Positions 1 to 11,545 of a stretch of DNA of 64,000 bases are shown here, in pieces. Made by a program: the position numbers and the translations under genes. The notes beneath the pieces were generated by a model that saw nothing but the letters and a program-made list of their open reading frames with translations, was not told where the DNA came from and made no database searches. Within the stretch, counting starts at the first letter, position 1. Each line of letters starts with the position of its first letter. The DNA is from Scalesia atractyloides (Eukaryota; Streptophyta; Magnoliopsida; Asterales; Asteraceae): the NCBI GenBank assembly GCA_947069175.1, contig CAMTDV010000022.1, forward strand, positions 35,403,476 through 35,467,475, in the 5' to 3' direction.

Positions 1-589
1 AAAGAAAACAGGAAAAGAGATTTATCGTCATTTATCATCAATGCCATCGATTCAGATTGGGTTATTTTTTTTTACCCATATAACTACACTAAAATCACTA
101 TTTTATCTTTCTACTTTTTAATTAAATAAACTCTTTATATTTTTTCTCTCTCTTCCACTCATAACGACCTTTAACAAATTTATAAGAGTGAACAATGTTT
201 CCCATATATTTATAGATGAACATTAACATTCCTATATATTTTCTGTCTCCTCCACTCACAATACTAAAAAACCACTCACAACCATTCCATATAATATAAC
301 TAACCCACTCACAAAAATATAATTAATCCATTATGAATGCTCTAATATTCACTAGTGATTAGTGGTGAATAACACTTGCTAAGTAAACATTCATGTTTCT
401 AATCATTTTCGTTTTGCGGGTTTTGAACCACAAGTATCAAATTCATATGATTGATCAAGTTTAGGCATCCTATGGCTTTAAGTTGGTTAAGTTTGATTTT
501 GATTAATTAGCATAATCAAAGTTTGTGTTTTTGAGCAAAACTGACTTATAATGAAATTCTAAAAGAAATTATCCTGAAAATATTGGCTA
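1..589. other. AT-rich flank without recognisable gene
   Basis: No coding frame of note and no RNA gene seen. The stretch is AT-rich, with a loosely repeated ccactcaca-like word between about 150 and 320. It ends where the T-run that marks the LINE 3' end begins. Confidence 0.6.
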
Positions 590-1826
590 TTAATTTTTTT
601 TGAAAGGTAAACTTCATTAAAAAACGACCAACCTCAAACCGAGGGGCCTGACAACAAACGACATTACATAATTATAAATTACACCAATCATGCCAAGAAA
701 TATCTTTAAATTTCGACCTATTTTTGAACCATAAAAAACCCGTCGCCTTTACCTCACTCATAATGTCACAGATCTTTACTTCTTTGTTGTCAAATCTAGC
801 TCTATTTCTTGCTTTCCAAATACACCAATACACCAACACCCAATCCTAACAATCCCTTTAAGCACCTCCTTCTTAATACCTTTTAGCCCCACATGATCAT
901 GAATCTCGGTAATATCTTTGAAATCAAAGAAAATCAGGTTCTAGATATTACACCACTTACTGATTCGAAGCCAAACCACCAAAGCCACATAGCAGGAGGA
1001 GAAAATATGCTCAACCGAGTCTTCTCCATCTCTACATAAGACAAAACTGGAATCCGGAATATCAATGTTTCTTTTCCTCAACGCATCCACCGTAGCAATT
1101 TTATTCATGACTGTCCTCCAAATGAATATATTACATTTTGCAGGCAACCGTTTACAACTCTCCAAGACGCAATAGTTATTTTGGGCCCTATCTTTATTAA
1201 CAAATATTTAACTGCTCCAACATTGAAAAATTTATCGTTGGCACCAATCCATTCCCAAACATCACAATTGATGTTTAAGTTGACGTTGTACAGCATGCTG
1301 CATAACTCTAACAGATCCGAGGTTTCTGATCCAGCCGATATATATTACTACTCCAAGCCCAAACATACCTAAGCCCAGCGACCGGCCCACTATTTCTTAT
1401 GTTAATTCGATCACTAACCCTACATCTCTTCTCCTTTTCTAACTTAAATAACCCAGGAAACTTATCTTTTAAAGGCTCATTGCACAACCACGGATCCAAC
1501 CAGAAAGAAGTATCTTCCTCGTTTCCAACTTTGCTCTTGAAAAAGTTCCTTAAAGGAATCCGTCGATAGACGTTCTAGAAAGCACGTTTGCAATATTACA
1601 CCCCACCCCACCCATTGACTTTCTAGCAGGAATAAACTCCCAGCACGGTCTCGTATTATGAATAACATCAACTACTATCGTCCACAATTTGTTCTATCCG
1701 CTTTAAATTCTCCATCCCCATTTTGCCAAAAGTGAAATGTTAATGTTCTTGAGCTTAGTAAGGCCTAGCCCTCCACAAAACTAATAAAAGCTTATAATCA
1801 CGGTTAGAATTAAAATCTAATGCTTG
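590..1826 (-). mobile_element. LINE (non-LTR retrotransposon) 3' fragment
   Basis: A T-run at about 594-601 is, on the minus strand, the A-tail of a LINE. Upstream of it (higher coordinates) the minus strand encodes, in shifting frames, the C-terminal part of a plant LINE ORF2. The fragment ends at the Copia-1 LTR, which probably inserted into it. The remaining 5' part of the LINE would then lie beyond the right edge of the window. Confidence 0.75.
941..1790 (-). pseudogene. LINE ORF2 C-terminal remnant (zf-RVT region)
   Basis: Read on the minus strand, about 1790-1740 gives a GGLGLTKLKNIN-like segment typical of the region after the LINE reverse transcriptase. About 1500-1400 gives a DPWLCNEPLKDKFPGLF-like segment. 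Positions 1165-941 give the zinc-binding reverse-transcriptase C-terminal domain (zf-RVT): LPAKCNIFIWR, a DALRKRNI segment, CRDGEDSVEHIFSSC and a final VVWLRISKW. The spaced C/H/C residues match that family. The pieces lie in different frames and are separated by stops, so this is a dead fragment. The reverse transcriptase and endonuclease domains are absent from the window. Confidence 0.75.
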
Positions 1827-2282
1827 TGTGAGGGGGGATCGGCTCTCCTTCGATGAGCACCCGACCGATCTGACTTAACTAACAGAGGTGGAATTCATTG
1901 TTAGTGAGCTTGACAAACACACAAGTGAGATCTACTGCTTAAATGCCTTGGATTGTATTGATAAACATGAACAAGTACAGAGCAAGTAAATAGTTCAGCA
2001 GGGCTTCGCCATACCAATAGAGTTCTTAGTTTCTGACACAACACTCCTCTATTTATAGGTCGACATGACTCGCACAGGAGAGTGTGTTACTGAGTGTGAC
2101 TCATGCGAGTGGTTGCCTCGTATGAGTGATAGAGTGTCACTCGTACGAGTCATAAGACTCACTCGTACGGGTCATCAACTAAACAAATCAAACATACACT
2201 AACATATACAAACTAACGTTCTAAGCCCTATATACATAAACACCGTATCCTAGACGTAGGAAATAGACATTATGAACCAACA
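1827..2282 (-). repeat. Copia-1 3' LTR
   Basis: A 456 bp LTR that reads TGTTGGTTCATAATG on the minus strand from 2282 and ends CCCCCTCACA at 1827. It is homologous to the right LTR of Copia-2 (60478-60931) and to the two LTR fragments at 24127-24411, so Copia-1 and Copia-2 belong to one family. It follows a polypurine tract, as a 3' LTR should. The exact low end is uncertain by 2 bp because of a tgtgtg repeat. Confidence 0.88.
2050..2175 (-). promoter_or_regulatory. Copia-1 LTR promoter: TATA box plus tcgtacga-type motifs
   Basis: On the minus strand a TATAAATAG box lies at about 2049-2057. Directly upstream (2065-2170) are motifs of the tcgtacga family: tcgcaca, catgcgagt, tcgtatga, and intact tcgtacga at 2141-2148 and 2163-2170. 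The same order, motifs then TATA, is seen in the LTRs of Copia-2 and Copia-3. The TATA role is inferred from position and sequence. Confidence 0.6.
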
Positions 2283-2294
2283 AACTCCCCTTGG
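2283..2294 (-). other. Copia-1 polypurine tract
   Basis: The minus strand reads CCAAGGGGAGTT immediately before the LTR start TGTTGG. This is the usual position of the plus-strand primer of a copia element, and it matches the tract of Copia-2 at 60467-60477. Confidence 0.85.
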
Positions 2295-2347
2295 ATGTTG
2301 TCGTAGTCTTGGATAGTCTTCAAAAAAAACTTCAAAAGATCTGATAG

Positions 2348-5300
2348 TTAACTACCAAAGAAACGTTTTGGCGGCTTGTGACGCTCCTCAAAAGCTATCG
2401 GCGTTTGATCTGTAGGAGGAGGTCGGTTAACTGTATTGCCAAACCGAAAACTTCTTAGCGACGCAATTCGTGCTCTCTCAGCAATCCTTTCTTCCTTCTT
2501 GTCTTTCTTCCTTTGCTCAATCTCCTCCAGTTTCCTCCATGAAGTGTTCCATGCTGTACCTGAATGTACATCATTGGCAAAACAAACATTAACTATCTTC
2601 TGAAACTGGAGTGCTTGTTCTTTATCTCTCTCTCTTCAAAGCTAATCTTGTTGTAAAACAAGCATCCAATATCTTTCTTTGAACAGTTGACTAGCCACAT
2701 CGGGTCTAGTACTCGAATGCCACGCCACAGCCCGTATATACATTTGTGTGATATGACGGCTTCGGTTAGCTCCTTTGTGATCTTCCAAGAATCATCATCT
2801 GGGTGCACACATATAACAGCTTCTCCTGTATTCGAATCGTAGTGCCACCATTTGAAGATCTTATAGAAGTCTTGTTCCATCTTTATAAGAGGCATATTCT
2901 TCAACACTTTCGGCCTCTTTACGATTAGCGTCACGTCTTTCTCTTGTGTTACTGGATCGACTTAGTAATTCGCTTAGGGAAATGCGGCTTCAAGCGTGTA
3001 ACACCATGCGAAGCCTCAAGCTTTATCAGTTTCCACAACCGCTGGTCATGAAATCTCATCTTTAGATTTATCATCTTTGTTTGCACAAGCTCTCTAATAT
3101 CCCAATACGGCAGGGTCTTGATATCGCTTAAGTATCTAAAATACTGAATCGCGTATTCCCTTTAATAGCATTAATGTTAAGCTCCTCGATCCAGCCCCAG
3201 CTAATAATACGCCCTAGAGAAATATTCGCATTACGCGTAAAGAATGCTAGAGGACGTTTAAATTTGTGCTCTGCTGGTGTTTCTTTAAACCATTTCTTCC
3301 TCATTTCTGCAATTTCATCCCTAGACATCTGTTGAGGAATCGTACCTTGTTTGGCAGTTTCTTCTACTTTACGTTTCAGAAGATCAACATTTTCAGCTGC
3401 AAACAGTTCGCTAAAAGTTGGAAAGTCATCTGTACGCTGATTGCCAATATTTGTATCATCTTCATCAGAATCATCCCATGACAACTTGATCATAGTCGTG
3501 TGCATTAGACACATGTTCGAAGACATAATTAGCTCTTCTCGAAATCAAACTCAAAGTTTTCTTCGTCCACGCCCAACATCTTAGCAATTTCTTCTTTAGA
3601 ATAGTTGTGGACAAACTCTCCTTCCTCTACGTCATGCTCTAAATATAATATCTTCGATTTTGGCACGACAGGAACAATAGATATTTCGGTTACCGAGAAA
3701 TTCCTGCCTACTGAGCATCAATGGAACCTTCAGATCTACCCTGATCACCACCTTCATTTACTTGATTTGCCGAGTCATCCAAGTACACAGAATAATCAAT
3801 GTCATCATTCAAAACAGACTCTATTACACGGATACCCATACCACATAAATCATCATCACCTCCATCACTATCGTCATCAGACTTATCAGAAAATAAATCA
3901 TCTAAGTCTTCAGCTTCTTTCTCAGGTTCTTCAACAAACTCATCAACCTTAGCTTCGATCTCTCTCTCTACCTTCTTCTTGTTTAACCATTCACGATGCC
4001 TTGCTGAAAGATTTGACGTGTCAATATCAACATCTTTTGGCTTACCCAGCAATACAAACTTCTTTGAGACCGAATACACCACAATATCAGTAATTACTGG
4101 CGCAAATTCAGCTTTTGGCTCAGTTGTAGCAGTTACTGGATCCTTACCGACTTTCGCTTTGCCTTTTCCTTGAGTGTTAGACAATTCTTTAGCAAGACGG
4201 CCGCGCTCTGCAACCCGTTCTCTTACTTCAGCTCGCTCGATTTCATCAACAACAACAATGTTAATACCAAGCTTCTTTGTAAGTAGCTTTTCAAATAGAT
4301 TCATCCTTCTTTGGCTCTGTTTGTCTTCGTATTTGGCCATTCGAATCCTCAAACGCTCATTTTCAGACAGAATACTAGCCAACATAGCTTCAAGCTGCTG
4401 CTTTTCTACATTTAGCTCGTTGAGCTGTTCCTGAAGTTCAGCAATCTTGACAGTGTTTAACATAACCTGCTTCTCCAATTCTTCAACACATGGGTTGTTA
4501 AACATGTCAGCAAAAAAATCCTCTCCCCCAGGAATATTACCGAAATAAAAAAAAGTCAAACTGGGATTGGGATTGTGAGGGTTGTGGCGTCGGCTGAGGT
4601 GTTGGTTGTGGTGGTGGTTGTGGTGTTTGCTGACGAACTGGTGATGGTGGTTGTTGTAGAGTTGTCTGACGTGGTGGAGATGGTGGTATCTATGGAGTTG
4701 GCTCAACGTGCTCCTCTTCCACACTCTTCTTTTGTATCTTTCTTTTTGATTTGTCTATCGGCGAATCCAAGCTTCTGACCGGCCTTTTAAGTCATTGAGA
4801 AGATTTATGTGGAGTCTTTCATACAGGAGTGTCACTATCTGAGTTCGAAGGTACATATGTTGTGTCATCCTCTCCTGACGCTTTTCGCTTTCTCTCCTTG
4901 GCTTTACGCTTTAGCTCAGCCTGACGTTTACGTTCATGTTCTTTCTCTCTTTCGTTTTCACCTGGTCTTCTATATTCAGACTCAGTACTAGAAGAGGATG
5001 CGTCTTCAACTTCTCCTTCACAAACACCAAAAGCTTGTCTTTCAATTTCTGCAGCCATAGCTTCAACATTCTCTTCAGGCTCAGATTCATCAATCAATCT
5101 CGAGCTTTTAGCTGCTTTCTTTTTCTTCTGAGGGACAGTTGAGGAAGATGTGGACCTTGGTTTTCTTTTGGTCCCCTTAACCCCCTTTTTCTCATCTTTT
5201 ACAAACCATGCGCTTCTCTTCGCGATGAAACCATCTAGTGCTGCAAGTTCTTCATCTTCGTCACCGCTATCTTCTTTTCTCCACTTCCCCTGTAATGGAG

Positions 5301-6138
5301 CGATATAATCTTTGTCAACAATTGCTCTGAACACTGGTTTTGCATTGGGGAAAGTTTTGAGATCAAATTCATTTTCTTCAATGTCGAAACTCCATATGCT
5401 CTAACTTCAACACATCGTCCTTCTTTTTCTTCAGGTTTGGATGCAAATGCTCAAGCAACATTTGGATAAAATGTGGATATTGCAAGAACTTCTCACGTTG
5501 CATGTTTTGTACCATTTGAGAAAACATCACCTTCGAGAAGTTGTACGACAGGTTCAGAACAAGAGCGGTGATCATACACATCTGATAACCGACTAAATCA
5601 TCGAATCCTCCTTTGCGATGACTGAGTGCATATATGACGCAGTGTGCGATATATCTGAATGGTGCACTCAGGTTAGCCTTCTTAAATGGAGCAACATTTA
5701 CGAATCCGGCATAACCCATTCGGTAAAAACACCCTTTCACCATGTATTCAGGAAAACCTATAGGGTCGTCTTCAGAATTATTGAACTCCAGCACAGTTCT
5801 AATCAAATCTTGATCTTAACCTGAATATCCTCATTGTTAATCTTTACCTCAGATACAATCGCATTCTCCTCCTCATCATACTATACCGCATTCTAGAAAT
5901 ATTCAGTATGTGAACGATACGCTACATGACGATCCGTGAGAGCTTTCGTGATGGGAATTCTGCTCAAAAAATCTAGAACTTCTCGATAAGCAGCGGTTAC
6001 TAGATTAGAATCATCCAAAAGACAGCAGATATTATGGAACGGTGAAAATGAAGATTTCTTGACATGCAAGCGTAGATATTTCAAACACTCATTCGTACGA
6101 GTCACTAATTTGTACGAATGAATAATTATACTTAGCAA
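2348..6138 (-). pseudogene. Copia-1 additional ORF (aORF), first copy, broken
   Basis: A long charged ORF between pol and the 3' LTR, stop codon at 2348-2350. From N to C it has: a globular segment (about 6040-5390) with CFYRMGYAGFVN, RYIAHCVIYALSHRKGGFDDL and KFLQYPHFIQMLLEHL; a basic/acidic linker with GKWRKEDSGDEDEELAALDGF (5300-5220); an E/R/K-rich segment ending GEDDTTYVPS (5000-4850); a Pro/Gln/His stretch (about 4700-4560); a coiled-coil segment (about 4500-4270); a D/E-rich tail (about 3970-3700); and a conserved C-terminal part with FKRPLAFFTRNANISL (3260-3210) and MWLVNCSKKDIGCLF (about 2703-2660). Several frameshifts and stops break it. I recognise the family as the ORF that follows pol in Asteraceae copia elements, sometimes labelled env-like or longin-like in databases. 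I see no signal peptide or membrane segment, so an envelope role is not supported. Function unknown. The N-terminal start is uncertain. Confidence 0.75.
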
Positions 6139-6760
6139 AATTTAAAAATTTTTGACCAGAACTTCTTCGTACGAATGACGCCTCGTACGAGTCATCAAGA
6201 CTTAAACATTTAAGGATCTTACTCGTACGAATACTCACTCGTACGAGTGAATAAGATACATTAACATTTAGAAAACTCGTTCGTACGAATGAATACTCGT
6301 ACGAATTGTAAACCGTACCAAATAATACCTAGTTAAACAGAACTTAAAACATGTTTATTTTACAAATTGAAGGTTGATTTATAGGTTAACAAGACTGATT
6401 TTAACGTTTTTAAGTACAATTTTATATTTTACCGGTACAATTTCCCTAAATCTACGTTTTATGTCCGTTTGGTCCAAATTCGGCATTATAACGGCTTGAA
6501 ACGAGCATTAGTACCTTTCTCATTGCAAGAGGTGTGCAAATCAACCTCCCCAATGTATCAGTACGTATCATAGATCAAGAAAGTAGTGAAAAGAACTGGT
6601 TCGCACAAAAGTCGCTCTCAATCGCACAGAGTCAATAGTCTAGCTCGTGCGAATGAGTCTTCCTTTTATACTCATTCAGAAGTCACTCGTACGAGCGATG
6701 ACTAGTGCGAATGAAAACTTATGTCATTCGTACGAATCAATGTCACTCATACGAGTCAGC
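6060..6760 (-). promoter_or_regulatory. tcgtacga palindrome array with internal TATA-like box before the aORF
   Basis: Two clusters flank a TATA-like box. The upstream cluster (minus sense, 6690-6760) has tcgtacga and tcgtgcga forms, followed by TATAAAAGG at about 6663-6670. A downstream cluster (6090-6305) holds at least seven tcgtacga copies spaced about 6 to 60 bp, several inside longer palindromes such as actcgtacgagt. This sits between pol and the aORF start. The layout mirrors the LTR (motifs, TATA, then leader). Promoter activity is an inference. Confidence 0.5.
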
Positions 6761-7449
6761 TCTAACACTTGTTAAACTTTTTGATTTTTTATTTTTTATG
6801 AAAGTTTATTTGTTTAATAACCCACTCAGTTAACCAAGTCCAATTTAATGACCCTGGTTATCTGATTTGACTACCAAGTTCAAGTTAATGACCTTGGTTG
6901 ACCATTTTAACCAAAACAGATTTGACTAACAATGAAGGGTTTCAAATTAAGGAACTTTGTTGACATTCAGGTAAATTCTTTTCATGATAAGCTCCCAACC
7001 CGTGGGCTTCAGCTTTCCTCCAGCAATCGTTGCTTTGACTTGGACTAACGGTGTTTTCATCATCGGTAGACTTAAAGCCTAAGATAAATTGCTAAAAGCT
7101 GAAAATCTTTTTGGGATTTTTCTGAAAAGAAATAACAAGTAAAGATGTATATACAAACATATTTTTGTGAGTTTTGTGTTAAGAGGATCATATCAAGTAT
7201 TTCAAATCACAAGTACCGTTGATCTTGATAGTAACTATAAGTTCTTAAACAAATTTACCTAGATTGCCAATATACTTATCCACTTAAACTTCTTCTCATT
7301 TTTTCAACTGTTTCAAGATATGTTAGGTAATATTAAGGAACATGAAATAACTGTGTTTCCCATCTCAAAATATACTCCCGTATCGAGATTCCCAGAATAT
7401 CATTTCACAGGTGAATATATCCAATTGATATTTGTAAATGGGGTGCAAT
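6761..7449 (-). other. Copia-1 pol-aORF spacer, noncoding
   Basis: AT-rich spacer with no credible coding frame. Its last part (7334-7449) is closely similar to 23844-23955, which is the same spacer seen again beyond the Tekay array. It ends abruptly at about 7450, where a second aORF copy begins. That marks the junction of a tandem duplication. Confidence 0.65.
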
Positions 7450-9923
7450 TATTTGATCCAGCGACTGATAATGTCCCCAGAGAAACCTCAGCATCGCGTG
7501 TAAAGAATGCTAGGGGACGTTTGAATTTACGTTCTTCAGGTAACTCTTTAAACCATAATTTTCACATCTCTGCAACTCCTCTTTTGATAAACGTTCAGGC
7601 ACACTTCCTTGTTTCACAGCCTCTTCCACTTTTTGTTTCAACAAATCATCGTTTGCGGCTGAAAACATTTCATTGAAGGTTGGGAAGTCATCTGTGCCCT
7701 CACCGACATAATTTCCAGTATCATCATCATCGGAATCATCCTCTATGACAATCTTATCATAATCATTTGCTTCAGAGATATGTTCAAAGTGATAATCTTC
7801 ATGCTGAATAGCGTTGATGTCGTTAAGCTCATCTTCGAAGTCAAAATCAAATGACTTTTCATCCACTCCTAACATCTTGGCAATTTCTTCCTTTGTATAA
7901 TTATGGACGTATTCTCCTTCTTCAACATTATGTTCCAAGTTCCTTGGTTTTGGCACAACAGGAACAGCCGACATAACAATCTCTATGAGGATTCCTGCTT
8001 GTTGAGTACCCTTCAAAGCATCATAAGACTCCCCTGAACTTGTTTAGAATCTAGTTGGTTTACCGAGTCATCCAAGTACATAGAAATATTGATATTATCA
8101 TTAATTCTAGAATTTGTTACAAGAATACCCAATCCACCCTAATCATTATCATCATCCTTCCTACCACTATCTGGTTCTTCTTAGACGCATCACCGACGTC
8201 GTCTAAATCTTCATCGTCTTCCTCAAAATCTTCGTTAAAAGAATCAATCTCCTCATCGATTTCCTTTAACATCTTTCTTTTCTTCAAGAACTGCCGATGC
8301 TTCTCAGAAAGATTCGACATATCGATTTCCACATCTTTCGGTTGCCCTATCAAAACGAAGTTCATTGGCGGCACATACACAACCATATCAAAATATACTG
8401 GCACATATTCAGCTTCTGGTGCACTTTTTTCTTTCAAGGGATCATCTCTAACCTTTTCCTTTCCTTTTCCCCGAGCATCAGATAATGCTTTGGCAATTCT
8501 TTCATGCTCAGCCACCCTTTCTCTCACCTCCTCCTTCTCAATCTCATCTATCCTTGCTGCAAGATTAATGCCAAATTTTTGATAAGGATCTTCTGAAATA
8601 AGCCCATTTGTCTTTGGTTTCTGAGGCCTTCTTAATCATATTCCATCATACGCTTTCGAAGCCTTTCATTTTCTGACACAAAACTTGCTAATATAGCCTC
8701 CAATTCTTTCGATCTTCTTCCAGATTCTTTATACGATCTTACAGCTCAACAATCTTTATATTGTTCAACATGATTTGATTTTCTAATTCTGTCAGCCTTG
8801 AGTCATTGAACATGTCAGCTGTAAATTCTTCTCCCCCTAGAATATCTCCGAAGTTAAAATCAAACTGATCTTCCAACCTAAGCCTTTTGAAAACTGGGGA
8901 GGAGATTGAGTCGGATGAGGTTGAGGAGTTGGTTGTGGAGGTGGTTGTGGTAATGGTTGTGGAGTTGGCTCAAAACTCGGTGTAACACTTGATGCTTTAG
9001 CAGCCTTCTTCTTCATCTTGGGCTTTGAACGAGCTATTGGAGAATATGTTTTCCTTGTTGCTGGTCTTTTTAAGTGCTTGGCAGCTGGCATCTTAACATG
9101 GTTAACAACAAGAATTTCACTCTCAGAATCTGATGGAATGTATGTTGTATCATCCTCTCCTGTCTCTTTTCTCTTTCTTTCTTCAGCCTTTCGACGTTCC
9201 TCTTCCAAACGCTCCAATTCCTTCTCTTTTTCTCTTTCCCTTTGCCCAGTAATCCTATCCTCAGTATCAGTACTCGAGGAGGACGTCCTTTCTTTTCAAC
9301 CAATTTCTCCTTCAAATGCTTGTGGCTCTATATCTGCAGCAACCGTTTCAACATTTTCATCAGTCTGAATTGGTTCTTCAACCTATATATCTTCACTTTC
9401 CGGTTCATCAATCAGACTTGTCTTAATAGAAGCACGCTTCTTTTGTTGAGGAGCAGAAGATGAGGATGTCGCAACTTGTTTTCTCTTTGTACCCTTGCTC
9501 CCTTTTTTTTCTTCCTTAGTAAACCAAGTGCTTTGCTTTGACACAAAACCATCTAACGCTTCAAGTTCTTCATTCTCATCTCCACTTGAATCTTTTCTCC
9601 ATTTCCCTTCTGAAGGCGCCACATAGTCTTTATCAGTGATAGCTCCAAAAACCGGTTAGTGTTCGGGAAAGCTTTTAAGTGTAGATTCATTTTCTTTAAT
9701 GTAGACACATCCATATGCTCGAGCTTTAAAATATTTTCTTTCTTTTTCTTCAAATTCTACGGAAGATAATCCCACAACATTTGAACGAACCTCGGGTACT
9801 GAAGAAATTTCTCTCTTTTTATGTTCTGTACCATCTGCATGAAGATAAGGTTGGAGAAGTTGTATGGTAGATTGAGGATCAGTGCTGCAATCATGCACAT
9901 TTGGTAGTCAACCATGTCATCAA
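7450..9923 (-). pseudogene. Copia-1 aORF, second partial copy, cut by the Tekay LTR
   Basis: Homologous to the first copy over about 3200-5610 of that copy, in the same orientation. It keeps the middle of the globular domain (MVDYQMCMIAALILNLPYNF and KFLQYPRFVQMLWDYLP, 9920-9760), the GKWRKDSSGDENEELEALDGF linker (about 9610-9545), the E/R/K segment with GEDDTTYIPS (9160-9110), a Pro/Gln repeat (about 8990-8900), part of the coiled coil, and an acidic tail with EDDSDDDDTG near 7720. The N-terminal part is missing because the Tekay element starts at 9924. The last part is missing because the copy joins the spacer at about 7450. Frameshifts occur throughout. The low similarity to copy one suggests an old duplication. 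Confidence 0.72.
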
Positions 9924-10398
9924 TGTCACACCCGACCCGCAGCGGAAATAAGAGTCGGGGCATAATTGGGTTATCACCAAAGCACATGACATTTACTATT
10001 ATGTTTCATAATTAATGAAATCAAAGTTACATTTTCAAACATCCAAACATGTTCATTCAATACAAAGGAAATAATCAAAAGTTAACAATCCAAGAACTAA
10101 ATCGATTTATTCTTCTAGTCCAGGTCCTATGTGTTCCTAGCTGCTGTTGGTTCACCTGTATCATGTGTAAAATGGTAGTTTTTGAGTCAACATAAGTTGG
10201 CGAGTGAACCTCATTAGATAAACATTTAATAATAATTTTATGGTTAGTTTATCAATAAAATATTGTGCATAATCATAAAAGAGCAAATGTAAGTAATCAA
10301 GCATTGGCAAATAGCAGTTACAATTATAACATACAATAACACTTGATAGCATACATGAATATACCAATAACATACGATAACTAACATAAATGAACTGT

Positions 10399-10560
10399 GC
10401 GGTCAAGGCTCAATCAAACGGAGCCGATCGTATTGCATGAACTGGAAATGTAAATTGAACTGTGCGATCAAGGCTCAATCAAACGGAGCCGATCGTATTG
10501 CATGTATTGAAATGTAAAATGAAATGACCGATCAAGGCTCAATCAAACGGAGCCGATCGT
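10399..10560. repeat. Three tandem palindromic repeats in Tekay LTR
   Basis: Three copies of a 32 bp block start at 10399, 10464 and 10529, about 65 bp apart. Each contains the inverted arms GGCTC and GAGCC around aatcaaac, extended by gatc at both sides. The same trio occurs in the second LTR at about 18646-18808, where the middle copy has lost one arm base (caaaccgagcc). Confidence 0.85.
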
Positions 10561-11113
10561 GCGGGCACGCCACAGTTCAACCGCATAATAAAATGGGGAA
10601 CAAGCTCAACCTCATGGATGGGGAGCTGCGGCCTCGGCAAATGCATGTACTGTAATAATAATTTGCATCCAATAATAACTACTTAACAGCAACAAACTAA
10701 TACACATGTCATGATATGATGTATGCACAATAGTTTCGTTATAATATGTAAATAAACAAAGACACATGATACACCCAAAAACGTGATTAAAACGGGGAAG
10801 TTGAAAAGGTTCACTCACATTGGGTGCGTTGAATTTGAGATGGTGAGATGCGCACGATTTAGTTGAGCCAGTCGACGAGGAATACTAACCTAAATAATAA
10901 TGAAAAAAAATATATTAAGTGGATGGATGTTATTAAGGATTTTAATGAAATTTTTAGATATATTTTTTATGAGTTTATGGCTATTTTCTATCTTTAAAAA
11001 TGTTATTTTAAGTATTTTTAATTGATTTTTAAATTAAATTAAATAAATAAATATATAAAAAAATATTATTTTTTTTACTGTTGACCGTTGACCGGTTCGG
11101 TCAGCGGTTATTT

Positions 11114-11545
11114 CTGCGCCGGGTGGGATTCGAACCGGCGACCTTCCGTTCACGTGCACGTAGCTCTACCAACTGAGCTACGTGACTAACCCGTTATAAA
11201 CTCGGTTTTAATTATATTTATATACTTATTTGAATTAACCGAAAATTCCTTTATTTGCAAAAACGTTTTAATTCCATTGGACCGGTGCTTGTGACAGGAT
11301 TCGAACGCGCGACGTGAAGTTTATGTTGCACACAGTCCACCGCTGGACTGTGTGTCTAACCCGGTTATATTCTTGGTTTTTATTATACTTAACAACTACC
11401 TGTTTTAACCCGGTTTAGTTCATGATTAAAAAGGCATGTTATTACACAAGGCGTGCGCGTAGCAAGGATCGAACTCGGGACGTGTATGTGAAATTTGCAC
11501 ACAGTCCACCGCTGGACTGTGTGTCTAACCCGTTTATAATCCGGA
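11114..11545 (-). other. Three tRNA-like hairpin modules in Tekay LTR
   Basis: Three units about 165 bp apart, all on the element's sense strand. Unit 1 has a perfect pol III A box (TAGCTCAGTTGG, 11169-11180) and B box (GGTTCGAATCC, 11126-11136), and a 10 bp hairpin at 11157-11166 / 11175-11184. Units 2 and 3 have an 11 bp hairpin (11329-11339 / 11344-11354 and 11498-11508 / 11513-11523) followed by B-box-like words (GTTCGAATCC, GTTCGATCC). Each hairpin is preceded by a CGGGTTAG-like word. The acceptor and T stems do not pair as in a true tRNA, so these are tRNA-like, not tRNA genes. A second set lies at about 19357-19790. Confidence 0.6.

Noticed and set aside
3266..5142. Plus-strand ORFs rich in Ser and Phe opposite the aORF
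   Set aside because: They are the antisense shadow of Lys/Glu-rich codons; the same shadows occur at every aORF copy.
2348..6138. Host transcription factor or chromatin protein gene
   Set aside because: The same ORF recurs three times here, always between copia pol or gag and an LTR, so it belongs to the elements.
2348..6138. Envelope glycoprotein
   Set aside because: No signal peptide, no transmembrane segment and no glycosylation-rich ectodomain seen; the protein is highly charged with coiled coil.
11114..11190. Functional tRNA gene with perfect A and B boxes
   Set aside because: Acceptor stem and T stem do not pair and no anticodon arm can be drawn; kept only as a tRNA-like module.
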